Shown here piece by piece: positions 52,841-62,854 of a stretch of 64,000 nucleotides of DNA. The notes beneath the pieces are model-generated. The model worked only from the letters and a program-made list of their open reading frames with translations. It searched no databases and was not told where the DNA came from. How positions within the stretch are numbered: the first letter of the stretch is position 1; each line of letters begins with the position of its first letter. The stretch lies in NCBI RefSeq assembly GCF_028649455.1, contig NZ_JAQSIO010000003.1, forward strand, positions 186,001 to 250,000, written 5' to 3'. Source of the DNA: Curvibacter microcysteis. GTDB taxonomy: Bacteria > Pseudomonadota > Gammaproteobacteria > Burkholderiales > Burkholderiaceae_C. A program made the position numbers and the translations under genes.

Positions 52841-54145
52841 ATGAGTGAGCGTGCCGCCCCGGTGTGGGGCCTGGAACCGATTGCGACCTCCCAGCCGCGT
52901 CCCCGTCGTTCGCGCCAGGCGGTGACGTCCTGGGGCAGTCACCACGTCACCGTGGGGGGGGATGCGCCCGTGCGCGTGCAGTCCATGACCAACACCGACA
53001 CGGTGGACGTGATCGGCACGGCCATCCAGGTCAAGGAATTGGCTCTCGCGGGCTCCGAGATGGTGCGCATCACGGTCAACACGCCCGAGGCCGCAGCGGC
53101 TGTGCCGCACATCCGCGAGCAGCTCGACCGCATGGGCATTGCCGTGCCATTGATCGGCGACTTTCATTACAACGGCCACCGTTTGCTGACTGAGCACCCA
53201 GCTTGTGCCGAGGCTTTGTCCAAGTACCGAATCAACCCAGGCAATGTGGGCAAGGGCGACAAGCACGACCGCCAGTTCGGTCAGATGATTGATGCGGCCA
53301 TTCGCTGGAACAAGCCGGTGCGCATTGGCGTGAACTGGGGCAGTCTGGACCAAGAGCTGTTAGCCAGCCTGATGGACACGAACAGCCAGCGCGCCCAGCC
53401 CTGGAGCGCGCGCCAGGTCATGTACGAAGCGCTGATCACCTCGGCCATCACTTCGGCGCAGCGCGCTGAAGAAATGGGCTTGGCTGGCAATCAGATCATT
53501 CTGTCCTGCAAGGTCAGTGGCGTGCAGGACCTGATTGCGGTCTACCGCGAGCTGGCACGCCGCAGCGACTATGCCTTGCACCTGGGCCTGACCGAGGCCG
53601 GCATGGGCACCAAGGGCACGGTGGCTTCGGCCACCGCCTTGTCCATCCTGCTGCAAGAGGGCATTGGCGACACCATTCGCGTGTCGTTGACACCCCAGCC
53701 CGGTGAAGCCCGCACCCAAGAGGTGGTGATCGCTTCCGAAATTCTGCAAGCCCTGGGTTTGCGGGTGTTCGTGCCCAGCGTCACGGCCTGCCCGGGCTGT
53801 GGTCGCACCACCAGTACCACCTTCCAGGAGTTGGCCAAGCAGATCGATGACTTTCTGCGTGCCCAGATGCCGGTGTGGCGTTCGCAGTACCCGGGGGTGG
53901 AAAACCTCAAGGTGGCTGTCATGGGCTGCATCGTCAACGGCCCGGGCGAAAGCAAGCACGCCGACATTGGCATCAGCTTGCCGGGCAACGGCGAGGCACC
54001 TGCTGCACCGGTCTTCATTGACGGTGAAAAAGCCCTGACCTTGCGCGGCGAGAACATCGCTGCCGAATTCCACCAGATCGTCGAAAACTACATTGAAAAG
54101 CGCTTTGGTGCGGCCGCTGCGGCGTCTGCCACCAAGTCTGTCTGA
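52841..54145 (+). CDS. ispG: 4-hydroxy-3-methylbut-2-enyl diphosphate synthase IspG
   Basis: This 434-residue iron-sulfur enzyme of the MEP isoprenoid pathway reduces MEcPP to HMBPP. The N-terminal TIM barrel shows [13 protein letters not shown] and [15 protein letters not shown]. The C-terminal domain has the [4Fe-4S] cysteines in [17 protein letters not shown] and [17 protein letters not shown]. It has the longer insert seen in many proteobacterial forms. The ATG at 52841 follows GAGGTGAA; a GTG two codons earlier overlaps the rodZ stop. It is followed by hisS after seven bases. Confidence 0.96.
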   Translation: MSERAAPVWGLEPIATSQPRPRRSRQAVTSWGSHHVTVGGDAPVRVQSMTNTDTVDVIGTAIQVKELALAGSEMVRITVNTPEAAAAVPHIREQLDRMGIAVPLIGDFHYNGHRLLTEHPACAEALSKYRINPGNVGKGDKHDRQFGQMIDAAIRWNKPVRIGVNWGSLDQELLASLMDTNSQRAQPWSARQVMYEALITSAITSAQRAEEMGLAGNQIILSCKVSGVQDLIAVYRELARRSDYALHLGLTEAGMGTKGTVASATALSILLQEGIGDTIRVSLTPQPGEARTQEVVIASEILQALGLRVFVPSVTACPGCGRTTSTTFQELAKQIDDFLRAQMPVWRSQYPGVENLKVAVMGCIVNGPGESKHADIGISLPGNGEAPAAPVFIDGEKALTLRGENIAAEFHQIVENYIEKRFGAAAAASATKSV

Positions 54146-54152
54146 GAAAGCT

Positions 54153-55490
54153 ATGTCCGAGAAACCCCTGGCAGCCGCTGCGGCTGCGGCGTCTGCGCCC
54201 CGATTTGAAAAGCTCTCTGCCGTCAAAGGCATGAACGACATCCTGCCGCCAGAATCGGCGCGCTGGGAGTGGCTGGAAGACAAGGTGCGCCAATTGATGG
54301 CGCGTCACGCCTACCGCAACATCCGCACCCCCATCGTCGAGCCCACGCCCCTGTTCGTGCGCGGTCTGGGCGAGGTCACCGACATCGTCGAAAAGGAGAT
54401 GTACTCCTTTGAAGATAAGCTCAATGGCGAGGCCCTGACGCTGCGCCCCGAAAACACCGCCGGTGTGGTGCGGGCCGTTGCCGAGCACTCCATGCTCTAC
54501 GACGGTGGCAAGCGCCTGTACTACATGGGCCCGATGTTTCGCCACGAGCGCCCACAGCGCGGTCGTTACCGCCAATTCCACCAAATCGGAGCCGAAGCAT
54601 TGGGTTTTCCGGGTGCGGAAGTGGATGCCGAACTGATTTTGTTGGCGAATGCGCTTTGGCAAGAACTGGGCTTGAAGGATGTGCGCCTGGAACTCAACAG
54701 CCTGGGTCAGCCTGACGAACGTCGCGCCCACCGCGCCGCCCTGATCACTTACCTCGAGCAGCACCAGGACGCCCTGGATGAGGACGCCAAGCGCCGCCTC
54801 TACAGCAACCCGCTGCGCATCCTGGACACCAAGAACCCCGCCATGCGCGAGGTCGTGGAAGCCGCACCGCGTTTGATCGATTTCTTGGGTGAGGCCTCGC
54901 TGGCGCACTTCAACACGGTCAAGGGCATTTTGGACGCTTGCGGCGTGGCCTACACCATCAACCCGCGCTTGGTGCGCGGCATGGACTACTACAACCTCAC
55001 GGTGTTTGAGTTCATCACTGAAAGTCTGGGTTCGCAGGGCACGATTTGCGGCGGGGGTCGTTATGACTACCTGATCGAACAAATCGGCGGCAAGGCCGCA
55101 CCAGCGGTGGGCTGGGCTTTGGGGGTGGAGCGCGTGCTGGAGTTGCTGCGAGAGCAGGCGCCGACCCAGGCCCCGGCGCCGGATGTGTACGCCATCGTGC
55201 CCGATGCCGCTGCGCTGCCGCAGGTGCTCAGCACCCTGACCCAGTTGCGCGCTTTGGGCGTGTCGGTGCAAATGCACGCAGGCTCGGCCGAGTCTTGGGG
55301 CAGCATGAAGTCGCAGTTCAAGAAGGCCGATGGCAGTGGCGCCCGTTACGCCCTGATCTTCGGTGGTGATGAGCTGGCCCGAGGCGAAGTGACCGTGAAA
55401 GCGCTGCGCGATGGTGCGGGCGGGGCCCAGCAAGCCCAACCGCTGGCCACCCTGGCGCAGTGGGCGATCACCCTACAATCCCAACATTAA
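54153..55490 (+). CDS. hisS: Histidyl-tRNA synthetase
   Basis: This 445-residue class II synthetase starts with an Ala-rich stretch. Motif 1 lies around [20 protein letters not shown]. Motif 2 is [18 protein letters not shown] (about 129-146). The histidine-specific motif is [16 protein letters not shown], and motif 3 is [20 protein letters not shown]. The C-terminal anticodon-binding domain spans about 345-445. Length is normal apart from a roughly 15-residue Ala-rich N-terminus. It is followed by yfgM and bamB, a conserved arrangement. Confidence 0.97.
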   Translation: MSEKPLAAAAAAASAPRFEKLSAVKGMNDILPPESARWEWLEDKVRQLMARHAYRNIRTPIVEPTPLFVRGLGEVTDIVEKEMYSFEDKLNGEALTLRPENTAGVVRAVAEHSMLYDGGKRLYYMGPMFRHERPQRGRYRQFHQIGAEALGFPGAEVDAELILLANALWQELGLKDVRLELNSLGQPDERRAHRAALITYLEQHQDALDEDAKRRLYSNPLRILDTKNPAMREVVEAAPRLIDFLGEASLAHFNTVKGILDACGVAYTINPRLVRGMDYYNLTVFEFITESLGSQGTICGGGRYDYLIEQIGGKAAPAVGWALGVERVLELLREQAPTQAPAPDVYAIVPDAAALPQVLSTLTQLRALGVSVQMHAGSAESWGSMKSQFKKADGSGARYALIFGGDELARGEVTVKALRDGAGGAQQAQPLATLAQWAITLQSQH

Positions 55491-55502
55491 CTCCAGAATC
55501 CC

Positions 55503-56180
55503 ATGGCCTCTCATCTCGACCTCGAAGAACAAGAACAGCTCGACCAGCTCAAGCACTTCTGGACCCGTTATGGCAATGCCATCACCTGGGTGTTGATCGT
55601 CATCTTGGCGGGTGTGGCCGCTTGGAATGGTTACCAGTACTGGCAACGCACCCAGGCGGCTCAAGCCTCGGCGCTGTATGACGAACTGGAACGCGCCGCG
55701 ATTGCGCAGGACGTGCAAAAGATCGCACGCGTGCAAGAAGACCTGCGCGCCAAGTATGGTCGCACCACCTACGCGGCCCAAGGCAGTTTGCTGGCCGCCC
55801 AGTTGTTGTCTGAAAAGGGCAACAACGACGCGGCCACTGCGGCTCTGACCTGGGTCATCAACGAAGGCAGCGATGACGGCATCAAGGCCGTGGCGCGTCT
55901 GCGTCTGGTGTCTCTGCAAATCGAGGCCAAGGCCTATGACGACGCCCTGAAGACGCTGTCGACCAGCGTCCCGCGTGAGTTTGAAGCCCTGGCGGCCGAT
56001 CGCAAAGGCGATGTTCTGGCCTTGCAAGGCAAGGCCGACGAAGCCGTGGTTGAGTACCGCAAGGCCTATAAATCGCTGGATCTGCGCACTGAATACCGTC
56101 GCCTGGTCGAGGCCAAGCTCAATGCCTTGGGCGTTGATGTCAAGGACGGCGCTGCCACCCAAAACGAGGACAAGAAGTGA
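55503..56180 (+). CDS. yfgM: YfgM-family tetratricopeptide membrane protein
   Basis: This 225-residue protein has a short cytosolic N-terminus (LDLEEQEQLDQLKHFWTRYG) and one membrane helix (AITWVLIVILAGVAAWNGYQYW, about 24-45). A periplasmic TPR-like domain follows (AQLLSEKGNNDAATAALTWVI, LALQGKADEAVVEYRKAYK). YfgM associates with the SecYEG translocon and the chaperone PpiD. It lies between hisS and bamB as in many proteobacteria. It is translationally coupled to bamB (TGATG). Confidence 0.92.
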   Translation: MASHLDLEEQEQLDQLKHFWTRYGNAITWVLIVILAGVAAWNGYQYWQRTQAAQASALYDELERAAIAQDVQKIARVQEDLRAKYGRTTYAAQGSLLAAQLLSEKGNNDAATAALTWVINEGSDDGIKAVARLRLVSLQIEAKAYDDALKTLSTSVPREFEALAADRKGDVLALQGKADEAVVEYRKAYKSLDLRTEYRRLVEAKLNALGVDVKDGAATQNEDKK

Positions 56181-57322
56181 TGCTTTCTTCCCGCCAGTTC
56201 GTCACCCGCCCAGCCCTGACGGCGGTGCTGGCCGCCTCCCTGGTTTTTTTGACGGCTTGCAGTTCCAGCTCGGGGCGCCCCAAGCCAGCCGAGTTGCAGC
56301 CCGTGGTGGCCCTGGTGGGCGTCAAGCCCGCGTGGTCGGCGCAGATCGGTGCGCTGGACTTCTCTGCGGAAGCCCAGGTCACGGGATCGGTGGTCACGGT
56401 GGCCTCTTCGCGCGGTCAGGTGTCGGCGCTGGATGTGTCGTCTGGGCGTGAGCTCTGGCGTGCTGATGCCAAGGGCGAGTTGTCCGCTGGTGTCGGTGGT
56501 GATGGGCAGCAGGCGGCGGTCGTGACGACCGAGAACGAGCTCGTGGTGCTTGCCGCAGGCCGTGAGCTGTGGCGCCAAAAGTTGTCAGCCCAGGTGTTCA
56601 CAGCACCGCTGGTGGCCGGTGGCCGCGTGTTTGTGTTGGCGGCTGACCGTTCGGTGCAGGCCTTTGATGGCCAGACGGGTCGCAAACTCTGGAGCCAACA
56701 GCGCCCGGGCGAAGCCCTGGTGCTGCAGCAACCCGGCGTGCTGATGGCGGTGCGCGACACCCTGGTGGTGGGGCTGTCGTCGCGTCTGACCGGCCTCAAT
56801 CCCTCCAACGGCAGCATCCGTTGGGAAGCGCCCTTGGCCACCCCGCGGGGTACCAACGATGTGGAGCGCTTGGTTGACCTGGTGGGCCGGGTGAGCCGTG
56901 TCGATGATTCGGTGTGCGCGCGCGCCTTCCAGGCCGCCATTGGTTGCGTGCAAACCAACCGCGGCACGGTCAGTTGGAGCAAGCCCTCCAATGGTTATGT
57001 TGGTGTCCATGGCGATGCCGCGACGGTGTTCAGCACGGAAGGCGATGGCCGTTTGGTCGCCTGGCGCCGTGCCGACGGTGAACGTCTTTGGTCCAGCGAC
57101 CGTCTGCAGTACCGTCGCTTGACCGCTCCTTTGTTGCTGGGTCGCTCGATCGCCATTGGCGACGATGCTGGCTTCGTGCATTTGCTGTCCCGTGAGGATG
57201 GCAGTCTTCTCAACCGTTTGAGCACCGACGGCTCGCCCATTGTGGTGGCACCGGTGCTGGCGGATGGGGTTTTGATAGTGGTCACCCGCAAGGGTGGCGT
57301 GTTTGCATTCCGTCCGGAATGA
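56180..57322 (+). CDS. bamB: Outer membrane assembly lipoprotein BamB
   Basis: This 380-residue lipoprotein has the signal AALAASLVFLTACSSSS-like region ending in the lipobox LTAC. It forms an eight-bladed PQQ-type beta propeller with repeats such as GQVSALDVSSGRELWRADAK, RSVQAFDGQTGRKLWSQQRP and GRLVAWRRADGERLWSSDRL. It assists BamA in outer-membrane protein insertion, complementing BamD encoded at about 45.5 kb. The ATG at 56180 overlaps the yfgM stop; a GTG one codon earlier is possible. It is followed by der 17 bases later. Confidence 0.95.
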   Translation: MLSSRQFVTRPALTAVLAASLVFLTACSSSSGRPKPAELQPVVALVGVKPAWSAQIGALDFSAEAQVTGSVVTVASSRGQVSALDVSSGRELWRADAKGELSAGVGGDGQQAAVVTTENELVVLAAGRELWRQKLSAQVFTAPLVAGGRVFVLAADRSVQAFDGQTGRKLWSQQRPGEALVLQQPGVLMAVRDTLVVGLSSRLTGLNPSNGSIRWEAPLATPRGTNDVERLVDLVGRVSRVDDSVCARAFQAAIGCVQTNRGTVSWSKPSNGYVGVHGDAATVFSTEGDGRLVAWRRADGERLWSSDRLQYRRLTAPLLLGRSIAIGDDAGFVHLLSREDGSLLNRLSTDGSPIVVAPVLADGVLIVVTRKGGVFAFRPE

Positions 57323-57339
57323 TGCGGCGGTGATGCTTC

Positions 57340-58683
57340 ATGAAACCAGTGATTGCGCTTGTCGGGCGCCCCAATGTCGGCAAGTCAACTTTATTTAACC
57401 GTCTGACCAAGACCCGCGACGCCATCGTCGCGGATTTTGCCGGTCTGACCCGCGACCGCCACTACGGCAACGGCCGTCAAGGCAAGCACGAGTACATCGT
57501 GATTGACACCGGCGGCTTCGAGCCCGATGCCGCCAGCGGCATCTACAAAGAAATGGCCAAGCAGACGCAGCAGGCTGTGGCCGAGGCGGATGTGGTGGTG
57601 TTTGTGGTCGATGCGCGTGCCGGTTTGTCGGCCCAAGACCACGACATCGCCAACTACCTGCGTCGCCTGGGCAAGCCCTGCGTGCTGGTGGCCAACAAGG
57701 CCGAAGGCATGAAGGAGGGCATGCAGCTCTCCGAGTTCTATGAGCTTGGCCTGGGCGAGGTTTACCCGGTGTCAGCGGCACACGGCCAAGGCATTCGCGG
57801 TTTGGTCGAACTGGCCCTCGAGCCGCTTCACTTGCCCGACCCCGAAGAAGATGCTGAAGAAGCGGATGCGGGCGTCATCAAGCTGGCGGTGGCAGGTCGA
57901 CCCAATGTGGGCAAGTCCACTCTGATCAACACCTGGTTGGGCGAGGAACGCCTGGTGGCTTTCGACATGCCGGGCACCACGCGGGACGCCATCTCGGTGC
58001 CTTTCGAGCGCCAAGGCCAGCGCTATGAATTGGTCGACACGGCGGGCCTGCGCCGCAAGGGCAAGGTGTTTGAGGCGATCGAGAAATTCTCTGTCGTCAA
58101 GACCTTGCAGGCGATTGAGTCGGCGAACGTGGTCTTGCTCTTGCTGGATGCAACCCAAGGCGTGACCGACCAGGACGCGCACATTGCAGGCTACATCTTG
58201 GAGAGCGGCCGTGCCGTGGTGATCGCCATCAACAAGTGGGATGCGGTCGATGAATACCAGCGTCAACTGGTGGAGCGTTCGATTGAAACGCGCCTGTCGT
58301 TCCTGAAGTTTGCCTCGCTGCACTACATCTCGGCGCGCAAGCGTCAGGGGCTGGGTCCTTTGTGGTCTGCCATCGCGCAAGCCCACAAGTCGGCGACTTG
58401 CAAAATGCCCACGCCGGTGCTCACGCGCCTGCTGTTGGAGGCGGTGCAGTTCCAGACGCCCAAGAAGACCGGCATGTACCGCCCTAAGCTGCGTTACGCC
58501 CACCAAGGTGGCATGAACCCGCCAGTGATCGTGATCCACGGCAATTCGTTGGAGCACGTCACGGAGGCTTACAAGCGCTTCCTGGAAGGTCGTTTCCGCA
58601 AGGAATTCAACCTCGTGGGCACGCCTTTGCGCATTGAGTTGAAGACCTCGGCCAACCCCTACGCTGACAAAGACAGCGACTGA
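57340..58683 (+). CDS. der: Ribosome biogenesis GTPase Der (EngA)
   Basis: This 447-residue double GTPase is essential for 50S assembly. The first domain has G1 [18 protein letters not shown] (about 6-23), G2/G3 DRHYGNG and VIDTGGFEP, and G4 ANKAEG. The second has G1 [18 protein letters not shown] (about 184), G3 [13 protein letters not shown] and G4 INKWDAV. The C-terminal KH-like domain contains [14 protein letters not shown]. It follows bamB in the conserved order and precedes hfq. Confidence 0.97.
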   Translation: MKPVIALVGRPNVGKSTLFNRLTKTRDAIVADFAGLTRDRHYGNGRQGKHEYIVIDTGGFEPDAASGIYKEMAKQTQQAVAEADVVVFVVDARAGLSAQDHDIANYLRRLGKPCVLVANKAEGMKEGMQLSEFYELGLGEVYPVSAAHGQGIRGLVELALEPLHLPDPEEDAEEADAGVIKLAVAGRPNVGKSTLINTWLGEERLVAFDMPGTTRDAISVPFERQGQRYELVDTAGLRRKGKVFEAIEKFSVVKTLQAIESANVVLLLLDATQGVTDQDAHIAGYILESGRAVVIAINKWDAVDEYQRQLVERSIETRLSFLKFASLHYISARKRQGLGPLWSAIAQAHKSATCKMPTPVLTRLLLEAVQFQTPKKTGMYRPKLRYAHQGGMNPPVIVIHGNSLEHVTEAYKRFLEGRFRKEFNLVGTPLRIELKTSANPYADKDSD

Positions 58684-58814
58684 TGCCAGACTGATCCCAG
58701 GTACGCCAGCTTTGGTGTACCTGTGGACTGTTAAATAAAGCCTTGTGTCTTGTGCGGGTCAAGGCCTGTGGTAAGGTGGCACTTTCCAACAACATTTTGA
58801 ACACGGAGAATATC

Positions 58815-59066
58815 GTGAGCAATAAAGGGCAGCTTCTTCAAGACCCATTCCTGAACGCACTGCGCCGTGAGCATGTGCCGGTGTCGATTTACCTCGTCAA
58901 CGGTATCAAGCTTCAAGGCCAGATCGAGTCGTTCGATCAGTACGTGGTGTTGCTTCGCAATACCGTGACTCAGATGGTTTACAAGCATGCAATCTCGACC
59001 ATTGTGCCGGGGCGTGCTGTGAACTTCTCCACTGCCGAAGCTGCAGATACCGCAGCCGCTCAGTGA
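58815..59066 (+). CDS. hfq: RNA chaperone Hfq (GTG start)
   Basis: This 83-residue hexameric Sm-like protein pairs small RNAs with mRNAs. The Sm1 motif is [20 protein letters not shown] and the Sm2 motif [10 protein letters not shown], with [17 protein letters not shown] as its N-terminus. The GTG start at 58815 is chosen because Hfq begins with (M/V)SNKGQ and GGAGAA lies just upstream. A short Ala/Thr tail follows the Sm core. It has a very strong terminator before hflX. Confidence 0.96.
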   Translation: MSNKGQLLQDPFLNALRREHVPVSIYLVNGIKLQGQIESFDQYVVLLRNTVTQMVYKHAISTIVPGRAVNFSTAEAADTAAAQ

Positions 59067-59071
59067 TACGG

Positions 59072-59111
59072 AAGCCGGCCGTCCCCCGAGAGGGGGGCGG
59101 CCGGCTTTTTT
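59072..59111 (+). terminator. Strong intrinsic terminator between hfq and hflX
   Basis: A 16-bp, almost all-GC stem (AAGCCGGCCGTCCCCC with GGGGGGCGGCCGGCTT, one G-T pair) closes a GAGA tetraloop and is followed by T residues. It ends 15 bases before the putative hflX start. Confidence 0.95.
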
Positions 59112-59126
59112 ACAGGCTTCGTACAT

Positions 59127-60299
59127 TTGACTGACAAGAATTCTCCGGCGCCCACCCCCGTCATCCTCGTGGGGGTGGACCTGGGTGGTCCCCATTTCGA
59201 TGCCGACCTCGAAGAGTTGGGCTTGCTGGCCCAAACCGCAGGCCTGGTCCCGGTGGCTCGCATCACCTGCAAACGCCGTGCTCCCGATGCTGCCCTTTTT
59301 GTGGGCAGCGGCAAAGCCGACGAAATCCGCTTCATGGCCGAGCAGCACGGTGCGGTCGAGGTCCTGTTTGACCAGTCCTTGAGCCCTGCGCAGCAGCGCA
59401 ATCTGGAGCGCCACCTCGGCCTCCCGGTCAACGACCGAACTTTGCTGATTCTCGAAATCTTTGCCCAGCGCGCACGCAGCTTCGAAGGCAAGCTGCAGGT
59501 GGAGCTGGCTCGGCTGCAGTACATCAGCACCCGCCTGGTGCGGCGCTGGTCCCACTTGGAGCGTCAACGCGGTGGCATTGGCACCCGCGGCGGTCCGGGT
59601 GAAACCCAGATCGAGCTGGACCGCCGCATGATTGGTGAGTCCATCAAGCGCACCAAAGAACGGTTGGAAAAGGTCAAGCGTCAGCGCAACACCCAGCGCC
59701 GTCAACGCGAGCGCCGCGACACCTTCAACATCTCCTTGGTGGGCTACACCAACGCCGGCAAATCCACGCTCTTCAATGCCTTGGTCAAGGCCCGCGCCTA
59801 TGCCGCTGACCAGTTGTTTGCCACGCTGGACACCACCACCCGTCAGCTCTATCTGGGTGAGGCTGGGCGTTCGGTGTCCTTGTCCGACACGGTGGGGTTC
59901 ATTCGCGATTTGCCTCACGGGTTGATCGACGCATTCCAGGCCACACTGCAAGAAGCGGCGGACGCCGATCTGCTGCTGCATGTGGTGGACGCCGCCAACC
60001 CTGACTACCCAGAGCAGCTGCAGGAAGTGCTGCGCGTTCTGGGCGAAATCGGCGCGGCCGATGTGCCGCAGCTGCTGGTCTTCAACAAACTCGACGCCAT
60101 TGAGGCCGAGCAAAAGCCGTTGAACCTTCTGGACACCTTCGAGCTCGAAGGACGGCAGGTTACACGGGTGTTTTTGAGTGCGCGCAGTGGCGAAGGTTTG
60201 CCCGTCCTGCGCCAGCAGTTGGCCGCGTTGGCTCTGGCCCACGCTCAGCCTGGAGAACCCGGAGACGGTGGCCCGGAATTGGCCATTGAACCGGTCTGA
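59127..60299 (+). CDS. hflX: GTPase HflX (apparent TTG start)
   Basis: This 390-residue ribosome-associated GTPase splits stalled ribosomes under stress. The N-terminal domain has FVGSGKADEIRFMAEQHGA and LFDQSLSPAQQRNLERHLG. A glycine-rich linker (RGGIGTRGGPGETQIELDRR) leads to the G domain with ISLVGYTNAGKSTLFNAL (about 204-221), SLSDTVGFIRDLPH and FNKLDAIE. No ATG is available upstream of the conserved start, so TTG at 59127 is used, without an obvious ribosome site. It lies directly after the hfq terminator, in the conserved hfq-hflX-hflKC order. Confidence 0.93.
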   Translation: MTDKNSPAPTPVILVGVDLGGPHFDADLEELGLLAQTAGLVPVARITCKRRAPDAALFVGSGKADEIRFMAEQHGAVEVLFDQSLSPAQQRNLERHLGLPVNDRTLLILEIFAQRARSFEGKLQVELARLQYISTRLVRRWSHLERQRGGIGTRGGPGETQIELDRRMIGESIKRTKERLEKVKRQRNTQRRQRERRDTFNISLVGYTNAGKSTLFNALVKARAYAADQLFATLDTTTRQLYLGEAGRSVSLSDTVGFIRDLPHGLIDAFQATLQEAADADLLLHVVDAANPDYPEQLQEVLRVLGEIGAADVPQLLVFNKLDAIEAEQKPLNLLDTFELEGRQVTRVFLSARSGEGLPVLRQQLAALALAHAQPGEPGDGGPELAIEPV

Positions 60300-60339
60300 T
60301 TGGGCACAATCGGGAACGAACAAGAAAAGAGCAACGCTA

Positions 60340-61683
60340 ATGAACTTCAATACCAAGGCCTTGGGCTGGACATCGGTGTCCGGTCGCATCAGGGGGATGT
60401 TCAATCTCAACGACCCCCGCTGGGGGCGCGGTGATGATTCGTCGGGTGAACGGGGTCGTCCTGAGAAGGACTCCCGCGAGCCGAACAAAGGGCAGGGCGC
60501 TCAGCCGCCAGACCTGGATGAACTGTGGCGTGACCTCAATCGCAAGCTGGGCAAGCTTTTTGGCGGCAGTGGTGGTGGCCAAGGCGGCGGCTCCGGTGGC
60601 AAGGGCTCGGGTGGTGGTTACCAACCCGACCTGAAGAACGCGGGTCTGGGGGTTGGCTTGGTCGCGGCGGTCGCGCTGCTGATCTGGCTGGGCACCGGCT
60701 TCTTCATCGTGCAAGAAGGTCAGCAAGCGGTGATCACCCAATTCGGCCGTTACAAGTCGACTGTGGGCGCTGGCTTCAACTGGCGTCTGCCGTACCCCAT
60801 TCAGCGCCATGAATTGGTGTTCGTGACCCAAATTCGCTCGGTGGATGTGGGGCGCGACACGGTGATCAAGAGCACGGGCTTGCGTGAGTCGGCCATGCTG
60901 ACCGAGGACGAGAACATCGTCGAAATCAAGTTTGCGGTGCAGTACCGCCTCAACGATGCGCGTGCCTGGTTGTTCGAGTCCAAGAACCCTGGCGAAGCCG
61001 TGGTGCAGGCGGCTGAAACCGCGGTGCGCGAAGTCGTGGGCAAGATGCGCATGGACACGGCGTTGGCCGACGAGCGCGACCAGATCGCCCCGCGTGTGCG
61101 CGCCCTGATGCAAAGCATCCTGGACCGCTACAAGGTCGGCGTCGAGGTGGTCGGCATCAACCTGCAGCAAGGTGGCGTGCGCCCACCCGAGCAAGTGCAG
61201 GCGGCTTTTGACGATGTGCTCAAGGCCGGTCAAGAGCGCGAGCGCGCCAAGAACGAAGCCCAAGCCTATGCCAACGACGTGGTCCCGCGTGCCGTGGGTT
61301 CGGCTTCGCGCCTGAAGGAAGAGGCTGACGCGTACAAGGCCCGCATCGTGGCCCAGGCGCAGGGGGATGCTCAGCGCTTCAAGTCGGTGTTGACCGAGTA
61401 CCAGAAGGCGCCTCAGGTCACCCGTGACCGCATGTACATCGACACCATGCAGCAGATCTACGGCAACGTCAGCAAGGTGCTGATCGAGTCTCGCCAAGGT
61501 GGCAACATGCTGTACATGCCTTTGGACAAGCTGCTGCAGATGCCTGCAACGGCTGCGCCTGTGGACGCGGCTTCGCCGGCAGCGGTGCCGGCGGCGCAAG
61601 CGCCAGCCAGCAGCAGTTCCAATTTTTCCAGCGACGCCCGGGCCCGTGACAACGGCCGCTCGCGTGATCGCGACTCGCGATAG
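60340..61683 (+). CDS. hflK: FtsH protease modulator HflK
   Basis: This 447-residue SPFH/band-7 membrane protein forms the HflKC complex around FtsH. A Gly-rich cytosolic N-terminus (GGSGGGQGGGSGGKGSGGG) precedes one membrane helix (LGVGLVAAVALLIWLGTGFF, about 103-122). The SPFH domain begins VQEGQQAVITQFGRYKSTVG, followed by the coiled region ERERAKNEAQAYANDVVPRA and a Ser/Arg-rich tail. The ATG at 60340 is chosen; MFNLNDPRWG nineteen codons later is an alternative. It is followed by hflC after 11 bases. Confidence 0.95.
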   Translation: MNFNTKALGWTSVSGRIRGMFNLNDPRWGRGDDSSGERGRPEKDSREPNKGQGAQPPDLDELWRDLNRKLGKLFGGSGGGQGGGSGGKGSGGGYQPDLKNAGLGVGLVAAVALLIWLGTGFFIVQEGQQAVITQFGRYKSTVGAGFNWRLPYPIQRHELVFVTQIRSVDVGRDTVIKSTGLRESAMLTEDENIVEIKFAVQYRLNDARAWLFESKNPGEAVVQAAETAVREVVGKMRMDTALADERDQIAPRVRALMQSILDRYKVGVEVVGINLQQGGVRPPEQVQAAFDDVLKAGQERERAKNEAQAYANDVVPRAVGSASRLKEEADAYKARIVAQAQGDAQRFKSVLTEYQKAPQVTRDRMYIDTMQQIYGNVSKVLIESRQGGNMLYMPLDKLLQMPATAAPVDAASPAAVPAAQAPASSSSNFSSDARARDNGRSRDRDSR

Positions 61684-61694
61684 GGAGTAGCTTC

Positions 61695-62603
61695 GTGAAC
61701 CGAATCGGATTTTTCATTTCCTCCCTGCTGGTCCTGCTGGCCTTGGGCAGCTCCACCTTGTTCGTGGTCGATCAACGCCAGTTTGGGGTGGTCTATGCGT
61801 TGGGGCAGATCAAGGAAGTCATCACCGAGCCCGGCCTCAACTTCAAGTTGCCGCCGCCGTTCCAAAATGTGTCCTACATCGACAAGCGCCTGCTGACGCT
61901 GGACGGCAACGACATCGAGCCCATGCTGACGGCCGAGAAGCAACGCGTCGTGATCGACTGGTACGTGCGCTGGCGCATCACGGATCCGGGTGAATACATC
62001 CGCAACGTGGGCTTGGACGAAAGCGCGGGCGCCAATCAGCTCAACCGAGTGGTGCGCAATGCCTTCCAGGAGGAAGTCAACAAGCGCACCGTGAAAGAGC
62101 TGCTCTCGCTCAAGCGCGATGCGCTGATGACCGACGTGCGCCGCGAAGTGCTGGCGGTCGTCAAGGGCGCCAAGCCTTGGGGCGTTGACGTGGTCGATGT
62201 GCGCATCACCCGTGTCGACTATGTGGACGCCATCACCGAGTCGGTCTACCGCCGCATGGAGGCCGAGCGCAAGCGCGTGGCCAATGAACTGCGTTCCACC
62301 GGCGGAGCCGAGGGCGAAAAAATCCGAGCCGACGCTGACCGCCAGCGCGAAGTCACCATTGCCAATGCCTACCGCGAAGCCCAGCAGATCAAGGGCGAGG
62401 GCGACGCCGAGGCCGCCCGCATTTACGCTGAGGCTTTTGGCAAGGACCCGGCCTTTGCCCAGTTCTACCGCAGCCTGGATGCGTACAAGGCCACGCTCAA
62501 CAAGAAGAGCGATGTCGTGGTGGTGGACCCTTCCAGCTCGGAGTTCTTCCGTGTCTTCCGCGGCGGGGCTGGTGCCGCTGGTGCGGCCGCCGCCAAGAAG
62601 TGA
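61695..62603 (+). CDS. hflC: FtsH protease modulator HflC (GTG start)
   Basis: This 302-residue partner of HflK has an N-terminal membrane helix (IGFFISSLLVLLALGSSTLF) and an SPFH domain (VDQRQFGVVYALGQIKEVIT, RVVIDWYVRWRITDP). A C-terminal helical part follows with RRMEAERKRVANELRSTGG and IKGEGDAEAARIYAEAFGKD. The GTG at 61695 is preceded by GGGAG. The pair restrains FtsH activity at the inner membrane; ftsH is not in the window. It is followed by a DUF2065 gene. Confidence 0.96.
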   Translation: MNRIGFFISSLLVLLALGSSTLFVVDQRQFGVVYALGQIKEVITEPGLNFKLPPPFQNVSYIDKRLLTLDGNDIEPMLTAEKQRVVIDWYVRWRITDPGEYIRNVGLDESAGANQLNRVVRNAFQEEVNKRTVKELLSLKRDALMTDVRREVLAVVKGAKPWGVDVVDVRITRVDYVDAITESVYRRMEAERKRVANELRSTGGAEGEKIRADADRQREVTIANAYREAQQIKGEGDAEAARIYAEAFGKDPAFAQFYRSLDAYKATLNKKSDVVVVDPSSSEFFRVFRGGAGAAGAAAAKK

Positions 62604-62612
62604 GTCCCGGTT

Positions 62613-62801
62613 TTGGAGCTCGATGCCCTGTGGCTGGCGCTGGCCTTCGTCCTGGTGATTGAGGGGCTGTTCCCTTTCATTTCACCCGGTGGCTGGCGCC
62701 AAACGTTCAGCCGTCTTTTGCAGTTGCAAGACGGTCAAATTCGCTTCGTAGGCCTGCTCAGCATCCTCGCTGGTTTGGCCTTGGTGTGGGCACTCTCCTG
62801 A
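62613..62801 (+). CDS. DUF2065 small membrane protein
   Basis: This 62-residue protein has two hydrophobic helices ([20 protein letters not shown] and [17 protein letters not shown]) separated by a polar loop ([20 protein letters not shown]). It matches DUF2065, a family regularly encoded between hflC and hisZ/purA. The start is TTG at 62613, since no in-frame ATG precedes the first helix. Its function is unknown; an FtsH-HflKC link is suggested only by location. Confidence 0.88.
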   Translation: MELDALWLALAFVLVIEGLFPFISPGGWRQTFSRLLQLQDGQIRFVGLLSILAGLALVWALS

Positions 62802-62854
62802 GTGGCCCCGCCAACATCTGTAAAATCGCGGTTTTAACAGCCCCCCCTTTATCC

